A stretch of DNA of 64,000 bases from the NCBI RefSeq assembly GCF_900601905.1, contig NZ_UWFA01000416.1:868001-932000 (forward strand). Direction: 5' to 3'. The notes beneath the pieces were generated by a model. The model was not told the origin of the DNA and did not search any database. It saw only the letters and a program-made list of their open reading frames with translations. The DNA is from Pseudomonas viridiflava. Its GTDB lineage: Bacteria > Pseudomonadota > Gammaproteobacteria > Pseudomonadales > Pseudomonadaceae. A program made the position numbers and the translations under genes. This document shows, in pieces, positions 50,300 through 60,066 of the stretch; within the stretch, counting starts at the first letter, position 1, and the number at the start of each line of letters is the position of its first letter.

Positions 50300-51651
50300 T
50301 CCGCCGCTGGTCGTTGGCAAGCCGTCTGGCGTTACTGTTTGCAGCCTGTACCGCCGTTGTTTCGCTGATCGCCGGGGTGCTGTTCAACCACGCCAGCGAG
50401 ACGCACTTCATCGAGCTGGATCAACAACTGCTGGAGAGCAAGGTGCCGGGTTTGCGCAGCGTGCTGCACGACGTACACAGCGCGCAGGATCTATCCGCCC
50501 GCGAGGCGCAGCTGAAAGCCGAATTGGCGCATCAGCCGGATCTGGCGGTGCGCGTCAGCGGTCCTGACTCGGCCCTGTGGTTCGACAGCTCGCCCGTCGA
50601 ACCCTCGCTACCCGTCAGCCACGCGGGGCTGCATACTGTGATCAGCCCACCCGCCGCTTACCGCACTTATACCGTCAATCTTGATCCCGCTTCGCCAGCC
50701 AGCCCGCAACTGACCCTGTTGCTGGACATCACCCACCATCAACATTTTTTACAGCGGATGCAGCACCTGATCTGGCTCACCGTCGGCTTATCGGCGTTAG
50801 CCACGGCGCTGTTGGGGGCCTGGGCGGCGCGTAGCGGCCTGCGCCCGTTGCGCAGGATGAGTCAGATCGCGGCAAGCGTGTCTGCCAGCTCCCTGACAAC
50901 ACGCTTGCCGCAGGAGCAGATGCCCGCCGAACTGGCAGAGTTGACCCAGGCGTTCAACGCGATGCTCGGCAGGCTCGATGACGGCTTCCAGCGGCTCTCG
51001 GCTTTTTCTGCCGATATTGCCCACGAGCTGCGCACGCCCTTGTCGAACCTGCTCACTCACACCCAGGTCACGCTGACCCGACCTAGAGACATCGACGACT
51101 ATCGAGAAGCGCTGCTGGGCAACCTCGAAGAACTGCAAGGCATGGCGCAGATGGTCAATGACATGCTCTACCTGGCCAAAGCCGAGCACGGTTTGCTGAC
51201 ACCCAGCCGGGAGCGTTTGCAGCTGGACGACGAAGTGCAGGCGGTACTGGAATTTTTCGCACCGGTGGCAGAAGACGCGCAGGTCACAGTGACGGGGGAA
51301 GGTCAGGCTAGCATCAGCGGCGACCGCACCATGTTGCGGCGCGTGCTTTCCAATCTGCTGGACAATGCGGTGCGCCACACGCCTGCCAGTGGATACGTGA
51401 AAGTCATATTGAGCGAGGCAGACAAGCGCGTGCGAGTCGAAGTGGCGAACAGCGGCCCGGATATTCCGGCGTCGTTGTTACCGCGCCTGTTCGACCGCTT
51501 CTATCGCGCCGATCAGGCCCGCAGTGAAAGCACAGAACATGCAGGCCTTGGCCTGGCGATCACCCGCTCGATCGTGCAGGCCCATGGCGGGACGATCCGC
51601 TGCGAGTCGAACGAAGGCGTGACGCGGTTTCTGATTGAGTTGCCGGGCTAG
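50296..51651 (+). CDS. copS: Heavy metal (copper) sensor histidine kinase
   Basis: A 451-residue kinase with two TM helices (about 10-30 and 155-175) and a periplasmic sensor region of about 125 residues. It then has HAMP, the phosphorylated His in FSADIAHELRTPLSNLLTH, and ATPase boxes NLLDNAVRHT and EHAGLGLAITRSIVQAHGG. The periplasmic region has several His residues but no clear Cu motif. Confidence 0.92.
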   Translation: MIRRWSLASRLALLFAACTAVVSLIAGVLFNHASETHFIELDQQLLESKVPGLRSVLHDVHSAQDLSAREAQLKAELAHQPDLAVRVSGPDSALWFDSSPVEPSLPVSHAGLHTVISPPAAYRTYTVNLDPASPASPQLTLLLDITHHQHFLQRMQHLIWLTVGLSALATALLGAWAARSGLRPLRRMSQIAASVSASSLTTRLPQEQMPAELAELTQAFNAMLGRLDDGFQRLSAFSADIAHELRTPLSNLLTHTQVTLTRPRDIDDYREALLGNLEELQGMAQMVNDMLYLAKAEHGLLTPSRERLQLDDEVQAVLEFFAPVAEDAQVTVTGEGQASISGDRTMLRRVLSNLLDNAVRHTPASGYVKVILSEADKRVRVEVANSGPDIPASLLPRLFDRFYRADQARSESTEHAGLGLAITRSIVQAHGGTIRCESNEGVTRFLIELPG

Positions 51652-51704
51652 CATCTAGCGCTCTCGATGGGAGATTCCATGCTGGCCTGCAATGCGCTTC
51701 TTTT

Positions 51705-51794
51705 GTGGGACCGGCTTTAGCCGGGAAGAGGCCGGGACATCCGCTGCCTATTCATTGACTGAATTGCCGGCTTCACGGCTAAAGCCGGTCCTAC
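51705..51794. repeat. REPIN (inverted REP pair), GGCTTTAGCC family
   Basis: GTGGGACCGGCTTTAGCCGG and CCGGCTTCACGGCTAAAGCC... GTCCTAC form an inverted pair about 90 bases long, downstream of copS. Confidence 0.85.
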
Positions 51795-51839
51795 GGTGCT
51801 GCGTGGAGCCGGGCTGTGACAGGTCGTCAGCCGGACCTG

Positions 51840-53084
51840 TCACTCATACCGCAGCGCATGTGCCGGCTGAATCTGCGCCGCTCGCCATGCAGGGTAAAGC
51901 GTCGCCAGGAAACTGAGGATGAAACCTGCACTGCAGATCAGCACTACATCCCCCGCCTGCAACTCGGATGGCAGGTTGTTGATGAAGTACACATCGGAAC
52001 TGAAGATGTGCTGACCACTGACCCGTTCAACCCAGCCCACCAGACTGCTGACGTTGATCGCGGCAATGATCCCCAGCACGCCGCCGATAATCGTCCCGAC
52101 AATGCCGATCACCGTACCCTGGACCATGAAGATGGTCATGATCTGCCGAGGCGTGGCGCCGATGGTGCGCAGGATCGCGATGTCCGCGCCCTTGTCGTTG
52201 ACCACCATGATCAGCGTGGCAATGATGTTGAACGCCGCCACCGCCACGATCATCAGCAGCAGCAGGCCAATCATGGTCTTTTCCATTTTCATGGCGCTGA
52301 ACAGACTGCCTTGCGTGTGGGTCCAGTCATCGGCTTTGTACTCAGCGCCCAGCCCGCCTGCAATCGCCGCGGAGACCTCGGGCGCTTTATACAGATCTTT
52401 CAGGGCCAGTCGCACGCCCTGCACCTGATTCGGTTGCCAGCGCTGAATCTGCGCCGCGTCGGCCACGTTGATCAACGCCATTGAGCCATCCAGCTCGGCG
52501 CCCACCTTGAAGATGCCAACCACGGTCAAACGTTGCAGACGCGGGGTAATCCCACCCGGTGCACTGCTGATTTCCGGGACGATCAGGGTCAGTTTGTCGC
52601 CGACATTGAGGCGGAAACGGCGGGCGCTCAGCTCGCCCAATACCACACCGAACTCCCCCGCTTTCAAGTCTTCAAGCCTGCCCTGCACGATATGGCTGGC
52701 CACGATGGAAACCTGGTGCTCCAGCGCCGGATCAACGCCGCTGATCTGAATCGGCTGCATCGCGCCCTTGTAGGACAGCATGCCGTCCATTTCAGTGAAC
52801 GGTACCGCAGCCGTGACTTCCGGATTCTTCATGGACGCAGCGGCCACCGGTTTCCAGTCATCAAGGGGCTGAACCCCGGCAATCACCGCGTGGGGCACCA
52901 TGCCAAGGATTCGCGAGCTCATTTCCCGCTGAAAACCATTCATCACCGACAGCACCACGATCATCGCCAGCACACCCAGCGCCAGCCCGATCATCGAGGT
53001 CATGGAAATGAAGGAGATGAAATGGTTGCGGCGCTTGGCGCGGGTATAGCGCGTGCCGATGAATATCGATAACGGTCTGAACAT
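51840..53084 (-). CDS. lolE: Lipoprotein-releasing ABC permease LolE
   Basis: A 414-residue inner-membrane protein: TM1 at about 22-48, a large periplasmic domain, and TM2-4 at the C-terminus, the LolC/E fold. It is the last gene of lolC-lolD-lolE. The periplasmic loop lacks obvious extra motifs. LolC and LolE act as a heterodimer with LolD to move lipoproteins to LolA. Confidence 0.92.
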   Translation of the reverse strand: MFRPLSIFIGTRYTRAKRRNHFISFISMTSMIGLALGVLAMIVVLSVMNGFQREMSSRILGMVPHAVIAGVQPLDDWKPVAAASMKNPEVTAAVPFTEMDGMLSYKGAMQPIQISGVDPALEHQVSIVASHIVQGRLEDLKAGEFGVVLGELSARRFRLNVGDKLTLIVPEISSAPGGITPRLQRLTVVGIFKVGAELDGSMALINVADAAQIQRWQPNQVQGVRLALKDLYKAPEVSAAIAGGLGAEYKADDWTHTQGSLFSAMKMEKTMIGLLLLMIVAVAAFNIIATLIMVVNDKGADIAILRTIGATPRQIMTIFMVQGTVIGIVGTIIGGVLGIIAAINVSSLVGWVERVSGQHIFSSDVYFINNLPSELQAGDVVLICSAGFILSFLATLYPAWRAAQIQPAHALRYE

Positions 53085-53154
53085 GGGTATTGCACCGTAA
53101 AAAAGTACCGCAAAAAAACCAGGCCCGGCGCGAGCGATGGCGCCGGGTTAACAA

Positions 53155-53853
53155 TCAGGCTTCGACCAGGCGACCATCTTCCAGGCGCCAGACACGGTCC
53201 ATCTGCCGGGCCAGATTCATGTCGTGGGTCACCACCAGAAATGCCGTGCGTGAAGACGTGCTCAGTTCCAGCATCAGATCCTGAATACCTTGCGCGGTAT
53301 GGTGATCGAGGTTACCGGTGGGCTCATCGAGCATCACCAGCCCCGGCTGATTGACCAGTGCCCGGGCAATCGCCACACGCTGACGCTCACCGCCGGACAA
53401 CTCCGAAGGCTTGTGCGCGAGACGATGCCCCAGGCCGACCCGTTCCAGCAACGCGGTGGCACGCTTGCGGGCCTCCGGGATGGCGGTCTTGCCGATCAGC
53501 AGTGGCATGCAGACGTTCTCCAGCGCGGTGAACTCCGGCAATAGATGGTGGAACTGATAAACAAAACCCAGCGACCGGTTACGCAGCAAGCCACGAGCTT
53601 TTTCGCCCAGTGCCGAAAGCTCTTCGCCCGCCAGCCAGACGCTGCCATGCGAAGGTGTATCCAAGCCGCCCAGCAGGTTGAGCAAGGTACTTTTGCCCGA
53701 GCCCGAGCTGCCGACAATAGCGATGCGCTCGCCCGGAAACAATTCCAGTTGCAGCCCTGACAGAACCACGACCGATTCAGGGCCTTCCTCGTAGGATTTG
53801 CCCAGGTTGCGGCAACTCAATACTGCTTTATCACTCATGCCCGACTCACTCAT
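53155..53853 (-). CDS. lolD: Lipoprotein-releasing ABC ATPase LolD
   Basis: A 232-residue ATPase: Walker A GSSGSGKSTLLNLL, signature LSGGERQRVAIAR, Walker B LVMLDEPTGNLD and a His switch in VVTHDMNLA. ATG at 53853 overlaps lolC's stop and has GGAGG; a second ATG five codons later is also possible. Couples ATP to lipoprotein release. Confidence 0.96.
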   Translation of the reverse strand: MSESGMSDKAVLSCRNLGKSYEEGPESVVVLSGLQLELFPGERIAIVGSSGSGKSTLLNLLGGLDTPSHGSVWLAGEELSALGEKARGLLRNRSLGFVYQFHHLLPEFTALENVCMPLLIGKTAIPEARKRATALLERVGLGHRLAHKPSELSGGERQRVAIARALVNQPGLVMLDEPTGNLDHHTAQGIQDLMLELSTSSRTAFLVVTHDMNLARQMDRVWRLEDGRLVEA

Positions 53854-55096
53854 AACGTAACGCCTCCGCCGGTTGGGTGCGCGCAGCACGCCAGGCCGGA
53901 TACAAGGTGGCGAGAAAACTCAGGATCAATGCGGCGCCGCAGACCATCAGCACGTCTTCGGCCATCAGTTGCGACGGCAGGTAGTCGATGAAGTACACGT
54001 CGGCATTGAGAAACTTGTGGCCGATCAGGCCTTCGAGCGCGGCAATCGCAGCGCTGACATTGAGAGCGGCAATCATCCCCAGCACGGCACCGATAAAGGT
54101 GCCCACCACGCCGATGACCGTGCCCTGCACCATGAAAATCGCCATGATCTGCCCCGGCGTCGAGCCCAGGGTGCGCAGGATCGCGATGTCGCCTTTCTTG
54201 TCATTGACCACCATGACCAGCGTGGAAATGATGTTGAACGCCGCCACCGCCACAATCAGCAACAGCAGCAGGCCGATCATGGCTTTTTCCATGCGGATAG
54301 CCTGATACAGATTGCCGTGGGTGCGGGTCCAGTCACGGGAATAGTAGTTGTGATCGCCAAGGGTCTGGGCGATCTGGTAAGACGTGCGCGGCGCTTCGAA
54401 CAGGTCTTCGAACTTGAGGCGCAAGCCTTGCACCTGATCGGCCTTCCAGCGGTGCAGCCGACCCAGATCTTCGATGTTGGTCAGGCCCAGGTAGCCGTCC
54501 AGTTCGCCAGCGCCGACATGGAAAATACCGACCACGGTGAAGCGTTTCATGCGCGGAAACATGCCGGCCGGCGTCACAGTGACTTCGGGGGCCACAAAGG
54601 TCACCTTGTCGCCCACGGCAACGCCGAGTTTGGTGGCTGCCTTGTCGCCGATCACGATACCGAAGCCGCCGGCAGCCAGGTCGTCCAGCTTGCCCTGCTT
54701 CATGAAGTTATCGATGATCGAAACTTTACGTTCCTGCACAGGGTCGATTGCATTGAGCAGGACTTTCTGCACCTGACCGTTATTGGTCAGCAAACCCTGC
54801 ATCTGGGTGAACGGCGCGACGGCCAGCACCTGAGGGTTCTGTTTGACCTTGTCGGCCAGGCCCTGCCAGTTGCTGATCGGCTCGCCGGATTCGATGGTGG
54901 CGTGGGGGACCATGCCCAACACGCGGGTGCGCATTTCGTGATCAAAGCCGTTCATGACCGATAACACGACTATCATCACCACTACGCCCAGGGCGAGGCC
55001 GATCATGGAAGTCAGGGAAATGAAGGAGACGAAATGATTACGGCGCTTTGCACGGGTATAACGCGTGCCTATGAATACAAAAAGAGGTCTGAACAT
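53846..55096 (-). CDS. lolC: Lipoprotein-releasing ABC permease LolC
   Basis: A 416-residue permease closely related to the LolE product (shared FIGTRYTRAKRRNHF and FLATLYPAWRAA). First in the operon. TM1 at about 22-48 and TM2-4 after about residue 270. LolC contains the hook that binds LolA; I cannot identify it reliably by eye, so C versus E is assigned by order. Confidence 0.92.
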   Translation of the reverse strand: MFRPLFVFIGTRYTRAKRRNHFVSFISLTSMIGLALGVVVMIVVLSVMNGFDHEMRTRVLGMVPHATIESGEPISNWQGLADKVKQNPQVLAVAPFTQMQGLLTNNGQVQKVLLNAIDPVQERKVSIIDNFMKQGKLDDLAAGGFGIVIGDKAATKLGVAVGDKVTFVAPEVTVTPAGMFPRMKRFTVVGIFHVGAGELDGYLGLTNIEDLGRLHRWKADQVQGLRLKFEDLFEAPRTSYQIAQTLGDHNYYSRDWTRTHGNLYQAIRMEKAMIGLLLLLIVAVAAFNIISTLVMVVNDKKGDIAILRTLGSTPGQIMAIFMVQGTVIGVVGTFIGAVLGMIAALNVSAAIAALEGLIGHKFLNADVYFIDYLPSQLMAEDVLMVCGAALILSFLATLYPAWRAARTQPAEALRYE

Positions 55097-55221
55097 TTAG
55101 GGACTTGTTCGGAGGAATGGGAACGTCCTTGTGGCGGGTCCTGGCCTGCAGCCTTACACTCGAAAACACTCAGCGCACTGCGAGCAACCACTATGACAAC
55201 CGCCGCTACCATGGGTTCGCC

Positions 55222-55794
55222 ATGTCGACATTAGATGAAGAAGAACGCCGCGAATACTACCGTATCGAGGACAGCGTCGCACTGGAAATTAACCTCCTGT
55301 GCGCGGCCGACCCAGCGGGCCACAGCGCCATGCGCGAGACCTCGGCACTGTTCGAACTGCTCAGTGAATTGCACGTCAATGAGTTCGAATCCCAGCACCT
55401 GCTGCGTCAGCTGGACGAGCGCGATCGGGTGTTGAGCAGCCTGCTGCAATCGCTGAGCAAGCGCATCGATCTGCTTGGCCAGGTGGTCGCGCAAACTGCG
55501 CTGGGCAGGCTCGGAGCCCCGCAGCCCGTGATCATTTCCGAGGGTGGTGTGCAATTCAACAGCGCCCGGCACTATCCGATGGATGCGCAACTCTCGATCA
55601 AAATGGTCCTCATGCCTCAAGCTTCGGCCTTGATGCTGCACGCCAAGGTAATCCATTGCGACACGCTGGCGGATGGCCAATTCGAGATCGGGACCGAGTT
55701 CATCAACCTGCCCGACTCCCAGCGCCAACTGCTGGCCAGATACATTTTGCAACGACAAGCCGCGATACGACGCCAGGCGCTTGACCAGGAATAG
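55222..55794 (+). CDS. PilZ-related protein with degenerate motif
   Basis: A 190-residue protein with the R-x3-R motif (REYYR) near residue 10 but a helical insert before the barrel part, and ISEGGVQF rather than the full D-x-S-x2-G. The C-terminal part reads as a PilZ-like barrel. It may not bind c-di-GMP. Divergent from lolC. Confidence 0.75.
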   Translation: MSTLDEEERREYYRIEDSVALEINLLCAADPAGHSAMRETSALFELLSELHVNEFESQHLLRQLDERDRVLSSLLQSLSKRIDLLGQVVAQTALGRLGAPQPVIISEGGVQFNSARHYPMDAQLSIKMVLMPQASALMLHAKVIHCDTLADGQFEIGTEFINLPDSQRQLLARYILQRQAAIRRQALDQE

Positions 55795-55869
55795 TCTGAT
55801 TAAGTGAAACCTTATCGTTTGGATGCAGCCCAGACCAAGCAACGTTACCACAGGCGATGATTGAACCCC

Positions 55870-55957
55870 GTTGGAGCGAGGCTTGCCCGCGAAGAACGAT
55901 AGTGCGGTGTATCTAACTAACCGCGTCGACTGATTCGCGGGCAAGCCTCGCTCCAAC
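55870..55957. repeat. REPIN (inverted REP pair), second family
   Basis: GTTGGAGCGAGGCTTGCCCG at the left and CGGGCAAGCCTCGCTCCAAC at the right. This differs from the GGCTTTAGCC family found nearby. Confidence 0.85.
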
Positions 55958-56083
55958 GAGATCCGTGCTAAGGGTGCTTGGTCTGGACCGCAGCCGGACG
56001 ACACAGTCGCCGCAAACCGAGCGAAATTGACACTTCATGCAATCGCACCAAGACCTACGCCTCAAAGGCCACAAGGAGTAAAC

Positions 56084-56806
56084 GTGACCCTTATCTACGG
56101 CCATCGCGGCGCCAAAGGCGAAGCACCGGAAAACACCCTTACCAGCTTTCAGGAATGTCTCAAGCATGGCGTGCGGCGCTGTGAACTGGACCTGCATTTG
56201 TCTCGCGATGGCGAGCTGATGGTGATTCACGACCCCACTCTCAAACGCACCACCGACCGACGTGGCAAGGTCAACGAGCACGTCGCCGCCGACCTGGTGA
56301 CCTATGACGCACGCAAAGGCGGACCCGGCTGGGTCAACCCGTGCCCGATACCGCGCCTGGAAGAGCTGTTCGAAAAATGCGACTTCGAGCACTGGCAACT
56401 GGAAGTCAAAAGCGCCTCACGCACCCGCGCGACCACTACGGTGCTGGCAATTCGTGAACTGGCGCAACGGTATGGCGTGCTGGATAAGGTGACCATCACC
56501 TCCAGCTCCCGGGAAGTGCTGCGCGCCGCCATGGAGTTGACCCCGGATATCAGCCGCGGGCTGGTTGCCGAATACGCCTGGCTCGACCCGCTGAAAGTCG
56601 CGCAAAGCTACGGCTGTGAGATTCTGGCGCTGAACTGGACACTCTGCACCCCTGAGCGCTTGAAGAAAGCCCAGAGCCAGGGTCTGCATGTGTCGGTATG
56701 GACCGTCAACGAGCCCGCGCTGATGCGCAGACTCGCCGACTTCGGCGTAGACAGCCTTATTACAGACTTTCCCGGTTTGGCCAGCGCCACCCTCGGGAAT
56801 TACTGA
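56084..56806 (+). CDS. Glycerophosphodiester phosphodiesterase
   Basis: A 240-residue GDPD: GHRGAKGEAPENTLTSF, then CELDLHLSRDGELMVIHDP, LEVKSAS, and VWTVNEPALMRRLADFGVDS. The start GTG at 56084 has AAGGAG five bases upstream. No signal peptide, so cytoplasmic. It hydrolyses glycerophosphodiesters to G3P and alcohol. UgpQ-like. Confidence 0.93.
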   Translation: MTLIYGHRGAKGEAPENTLTSFQECLKHGVRRCELDLHLSRDGELMVIHDPTLKRTTDRRGKVNEHVAADLVTYDARKGGPGWVNPCPIPRLEELFEKCDFEHWQLEVKSASRTRATTTVLAIRELAQRYGVLDKVTITSSSREVLRAAMELTPDISRGLVAEYAWLDPLKVAQSYGCEILALNWTLCTPERLKKAQSQGLHVSVWTVNEPALMRRLADFGVDSLITDFPGLASATLGNY

Positions 56807-56848
56807 AATCGGTCTCCCCGGCCGGCTCAGGCCACCGGCCGGAGTCGC

Positions 56849-58243
56849 TTAAAAAAGCCGGTTCAGGCCGTCATAAGCCGCTACCCGATAGGCCTCGGCC
56901 ATGGTCGGGTAGTTGAAGGTGGTGTTGACGAAATACTTGAGGGTGTTGGCTTCCCCCGGCTGGTTCATGATTGCCTGGCCGATGTGGACAATCTCCGATG
57001 CCTGGTCGCCGAAGCAATGCACGCCCAGCACTTCAAGGGTTTCGCGGTGGAACAGGATCTTCAGCATGCCCACGCGCTCGCCGGAAATCTGCGCCCGTGC
57101 CATGCCCTTGAAGAACGCCTTGCCCACTTCGTAAGGCACTTTGGCCTGGGTCAATTCGTGTTCGTTCTTACCGATCGAGCTGATTTCCGGGATGGTGTAA
57201 ATCCCGGTCGGCACGTCGTTGACGTAACGCCAGCTGCCGTTATCAACCACACTGCCCGCCGCCGAACGGCCCTGGTCATACGCCGCACTCGCCAGGCTCG
57301 GCCAGCCGATCACATCGCCCGCGCCATAAATGTTGGGAACGCTGGTGCGATAGTTTTCATCGACCTCGATCTGCCCGCGACCGTTGGCCTTGATGCCGAC
57401 GTTCTCCAAGCCCAGTTTGTCGGTGTTGCCGGTACGCCCGTTACACCAGAGCAAGGCGTCGGCCTTGATCTTCTTCCCGGACTTGAGGTGCAAGACCACG
57501 CCGTTATCCAGCCCTTCGACCTTTTCGTACTCTTCGTTGTGGCGAACCATCACGTTGTTGTTACTGAAGTGATAACTCAGTGCCTGGGAGATTTCCGAAT
57601 CCAGGAAGCTCAGCAACTGGTCACGGTTATCCACCAGCTCAACCATCACCCCCAGGCCGCTGAAAATCGACGCGTATTCGCAGCCGATAACACCCGCACC
57701 ATAGATGATCAGTTTGCGCGGGGTGTGGCCGAGGCTGAGGATGGTGTCGCTGTCGTAGATACGCTTGTGGGAAAAGTCGATATCAGCCGGGCGATAAGGC
57801 CGCGAGCCGGTGGCGACGATGATCTGGTTGGCCACCAGTTTTTCCACGACACCATTGCCACACACCACATCGACGCTGCGCTCGTCGGCGAAGCTACCGG
57901 TGCCGAAGAAAACGTCGACCCGATTGCGGGCGTAGTAGCCGGTGCGCGATGAAACCTGCTTGGCGATGACGATTTCGGCGTTTTTCAACACGTCCGGGAA
58001 CGAGAACCAGCGCGGCTCGCCAATGGCCCGGAACATCGGGTTGGTGTTGAAGTGGATGATCTGCTTGACCGAGTGACGCAGGGCCTTGGACGGGATGGTG
58101 CCCAAATGCGTGCAGTTGCCGCCGACCTGCCGACGGCTATCGACCATCGCGACCTTGCGCCCCGCCTTTGCAGCGTTCATTGCCGCGCCTTCCCCGGCAG
58201 GGCCGGAACCCAGTACCACTACGTCGTAGTTGTAGACAGCCAT
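56849..58243 (-). CDS. sthA: Soluble pyridine nucleotide transhydrogenase
   Basis: A 464-residue flavoprotein: FAD motif VVVLGSGPAGEGAAM, GGNCTHLGTIPSKAL (a single Cys instead of the redox pair, typical of STH), NAD motif IYGAGVIGCEYASIF, and NIYGAGDVIGWP. It interconverts NADPH and NADH. Confidence 0.96.
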   Translation of the reverse strand: MAVYNYDVVVLGSGPAGEGAAMNAAKAGRKVAMVDSRRQVGGNCTHLGTIPSKALRHSVKQIIHFNTNPMFRAIGEPRWFSFPDVLKNAEIVIAKQVSSRTGYYARNRVDVFFGTGSFADERSVDVVCGNGVVEKLVANQIIVATGSRPYRPADIDFSHKRIYDSDTILSLGHTPRKLIIYGAGVIGCEYASIFSGLGVMVELVDNRDQLLSFLDSEISQALSYHFSNNNVMVRHNEEYEKVEGLDNGVVLHLKSGKKIKADALLWCNGRTGNTDKLGLENVGIKANGRGQIEVDENYRTSVPNIYGAGDVIGWPSLASAAYDQGRSAAGSVVDNGSWRYVNDVPTGIYTIPEISSIGKNEHELTQAKVPYEVGKAFFKGMARAQISGERVGMLKILFHRETLEVLGVHCFGDQASEIVHIGQAIMNQPGEANTLKYFVNTTFNYPTMAEAYRVAAYDGLNRLF

Positions 58244-58528
58244 GCGTACTCCTTAGAACAGGCCGAACTGCCACTCTGGCAGCTCTGGCTAAATCACGCC
58301 GCGGCCAGCGGCGTGAAGGATCAAAACCCGAGGCGCAGTCTAAACCGTCGCCAAAGCGTGGAACATTAACCGTTGGTAGCGTCGAAGGCCAATTTTGTCT
58401 GCGACTAAATGCCGCTCACCCTCCTCGCCACGCCGTGCCACATGAAGGTTAAGTAGCAAGAGTTGTTTTTAAGGCCTTTTACACATATGGTTACAATTGC
58501 GATGTGTGCAGGCAAGGAGCCTTGACCC
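58244..58528. other. Divergent intergenic region
   Basis: 285 bases between sthA and the transporter. TACAAT at 58492-58497 could be a -10 for the transporter, but I do not see a good -35. Contains one GC-rich inverted repeat (CACGCCGCGGCC ... GGCGTG) after sthA's start. Confidence 0.35.
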
Positions 58529-58609
58529 ATGCAGCCGGACATACAACTACAACGGATCCTTGAGGGGTTGGCGCCGCTCCAGCTTGACCACGCTGGCGTC
58601 TGCCCCTGA
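58529..58609 (+). CDS. Possible 26-residue leader peptide
   Basis: MQPDIQLQRILEGLAPLQLD... is preceded by AAGGAG (ten bases) and ends 26 bases before the transporter ATG. It might be a leader peptide or a remnant; no function can be given. Confidence 0.35.
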   Translation: MQPDIQLQRILEGLAPLQLDHAGVCP

Positions 58610-58635
58610 CCAGACAGCCTAAGTGAGAAATTTCC

Positions 58636-59928
58636 ATGGCCTCGAATACAGGCAAAGGCAAAGCGATCTTTCGCGTTGTCAGCGGCAACTTCCTTGAAAT
58701 GTTTGATTTCATGGTCTACGGCTTCTACGCCACGGCAATCGCCAAGACCTTCTTCCCGGCCGACAGCGCCTTTGCGTCCTTGATGCTGTCTCTGGCGACT
58801 TTCGGTGCAGGCTTCCTGATGCGTCCACTGGGCGCTATTTTCCTTGGGGCCTACATCGACCGCCATGGCCGCAAAAAAGGTCTGGTCGTCACCCTGGCAA
58901 TGATGGCCATGGGTACTGTTCTGATTGCCTGCGTGCCGGGGTACGCCACTCTAGGCGTGGCGGCACCGCTGCTGGTATTGCTTGGCCGATTGCTGCAAGG
59001 CTTCTCGGCGGGTGTCGAGCTCGGTGGCGTGTCGGTTTATCTGGCGGAGATTTCCACTCCCGGCCGCAAAGGCTTCTTCGTCAGCTGGCAGTCCGCCAGC
59101 CAACAGGCAGCGGTGGTGTTCGCAGGCTTGCTGGGTGTGGCCTTGAACCACTGGCTGAGCCCTGAAGAGATGGGCGAATGGGGCTGGCGCGTGCCGTTCC
59201 TGATCGGCTGCCTGATTGTGCCGGTGATCTTCGTCATCCGCCGTTCGATGGAAGAAACTCCCGAATTCCAGGCCCGCACCCATCGCCCGACCTTGAAAGA
59301 AGTCGTGAGCTCGATTGGCCAGAACTTCGGGCTGGTGATCGGCGGCATGGCATTGGTGGTCATGACCACGGTGTCGTTTTACCTGATCACCGCCTACACG
59401 CCGACCTTTGGCAAAAACGAGCTGCACCTGTCTGACCTCGACAGCCTGATCGTGACCGTATGTGTCGGCATCTCTAACTTCATCTGGTTGCCGATAATGG
59501 GCGCGCTGTCTGACCGGATCGGCCGTAAACCGCTGCTGCTGGGCGCGACGATTCTAGCGATTCTGACCGCTTACCCTGCCCTATCGTGGCTGGTGGTCAA
59601 CCCCAGTTTCGAACACCTGCTGATGGTCGAGCTGTGGCTGTCCTTCCTGTATGGCTCGTACAACGGCGCAATGGTCGTCGCCCTCACCGAAATCATGCCG
59701 GTTGAAGTGCGCACCACAGGTTTTTCCCTGGCCTATAGCCTGGCGACAGCGACCTTTGGCGGCTTCACCCCTGCGGCCTGTACTTATCTGATTCACGTGC
59801 TGGATAACAAGGCGGCACCAGGTATCTGGTTGACCGGTGCAGCGGTGCTTGGTTTGCTGGCGACGCTGGTGCTGTTCCGCAAAGGCGGGCAGAAGCTGCA
59901 AGCGCCAGAGGCGGTGACTGCTGGCTGA
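58636..59928 (+). CDS. MFS transporter, metabolite:H+ symporter family (citrate/tricarballylate type)
   Basis: A 430-residue, 12-TM protein. The MHS signature is GNFLEMFDFMVYGFYATAI and the loop 2-3 motif is GAYIDRHGRKKGL; loop 8-9 has ALSDRIGRKPLLL. The sequence is close to CitA/TcuC-type transporters of citrate or tricarballylate; substrate cannot be assigned by eye. Confidence 0.9.
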   Translation: MASNTGKGKAIFRVVSGNFLEMFDFMVYGFYATAIAKTFFPADSAFASLMLSLATFGAGFLMRPLGAIFLGAYIDRHGRKKGLVVTLAMMAMGTVLIACVPGYATLGVAAPLLVLLGRLLQGFSAGVELGGVSVYLAEISTPGRKGFFVSWQSASQQAAVVFAGLLGVALNHWLSPEEMGEWGWRVPFLIGCLIVPVIFVIRRSMEETPEFQARTHRPTLKEVVSSIGQNFGLVIGGMALVVMTTVSFYLITAYTPTFGKNELHLSDLDSLIVTVCVGISNFIWLPIMGALSDRIGRKPLLLGATILAILTAYPALSWLVVNPSFEHLLMVELWLSFLYGSYNGAMVVALTEIMPVEVRTTGFSLAYSLATATFGGFTPAACTYLIHVLDNKAAPGIWLTGAAVLGLLATLVLFRKGGQKLQAPEAVTAG

Positions 59929-59971
59929 GTAAGCCCCGCTCCCACAGGGGATAGCCGCAACCCGCCAGCAC

Positions 59972-60017
59972 AACAAAAAACGCCCCGACCGGTTACCCGG
60001 TCGGGGCGTTTTTGTTT
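59972..60017. terminator. Bidirectional terminator between transporter and gap
   Basis: AACAAAAAACGCCCCGACCG pairs with CGGTCGGGGCGTTTTTGTT around a short loop. Strong in both directions. Confidence 0.92.
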
Positions 60018-60018
60018 C

Positions 60019-60046
60019 AGCTTGTAGCTTGTCGCTTAAAGCTTGT
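60019..60046. repeat. Short AGCTTGT heptamer repeat
   Basis: AGCTTGT at 60019, 60026 and 60040, with a degenerate copy between. Such heptamers are scattered in Pseudomonas intergenic regions. Confidence 0.5.
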
Positions 60047-60066
60047 AACTGCCGTCAGGCTATTTA

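Noticed and set aside
50797..51378. Long antisense frames over copS, lol genes, sthA, gap and tail genes
   Set aside because: They are the usual shadows of GC-rich genes, lacking ribosome sites and recognisable motifs.
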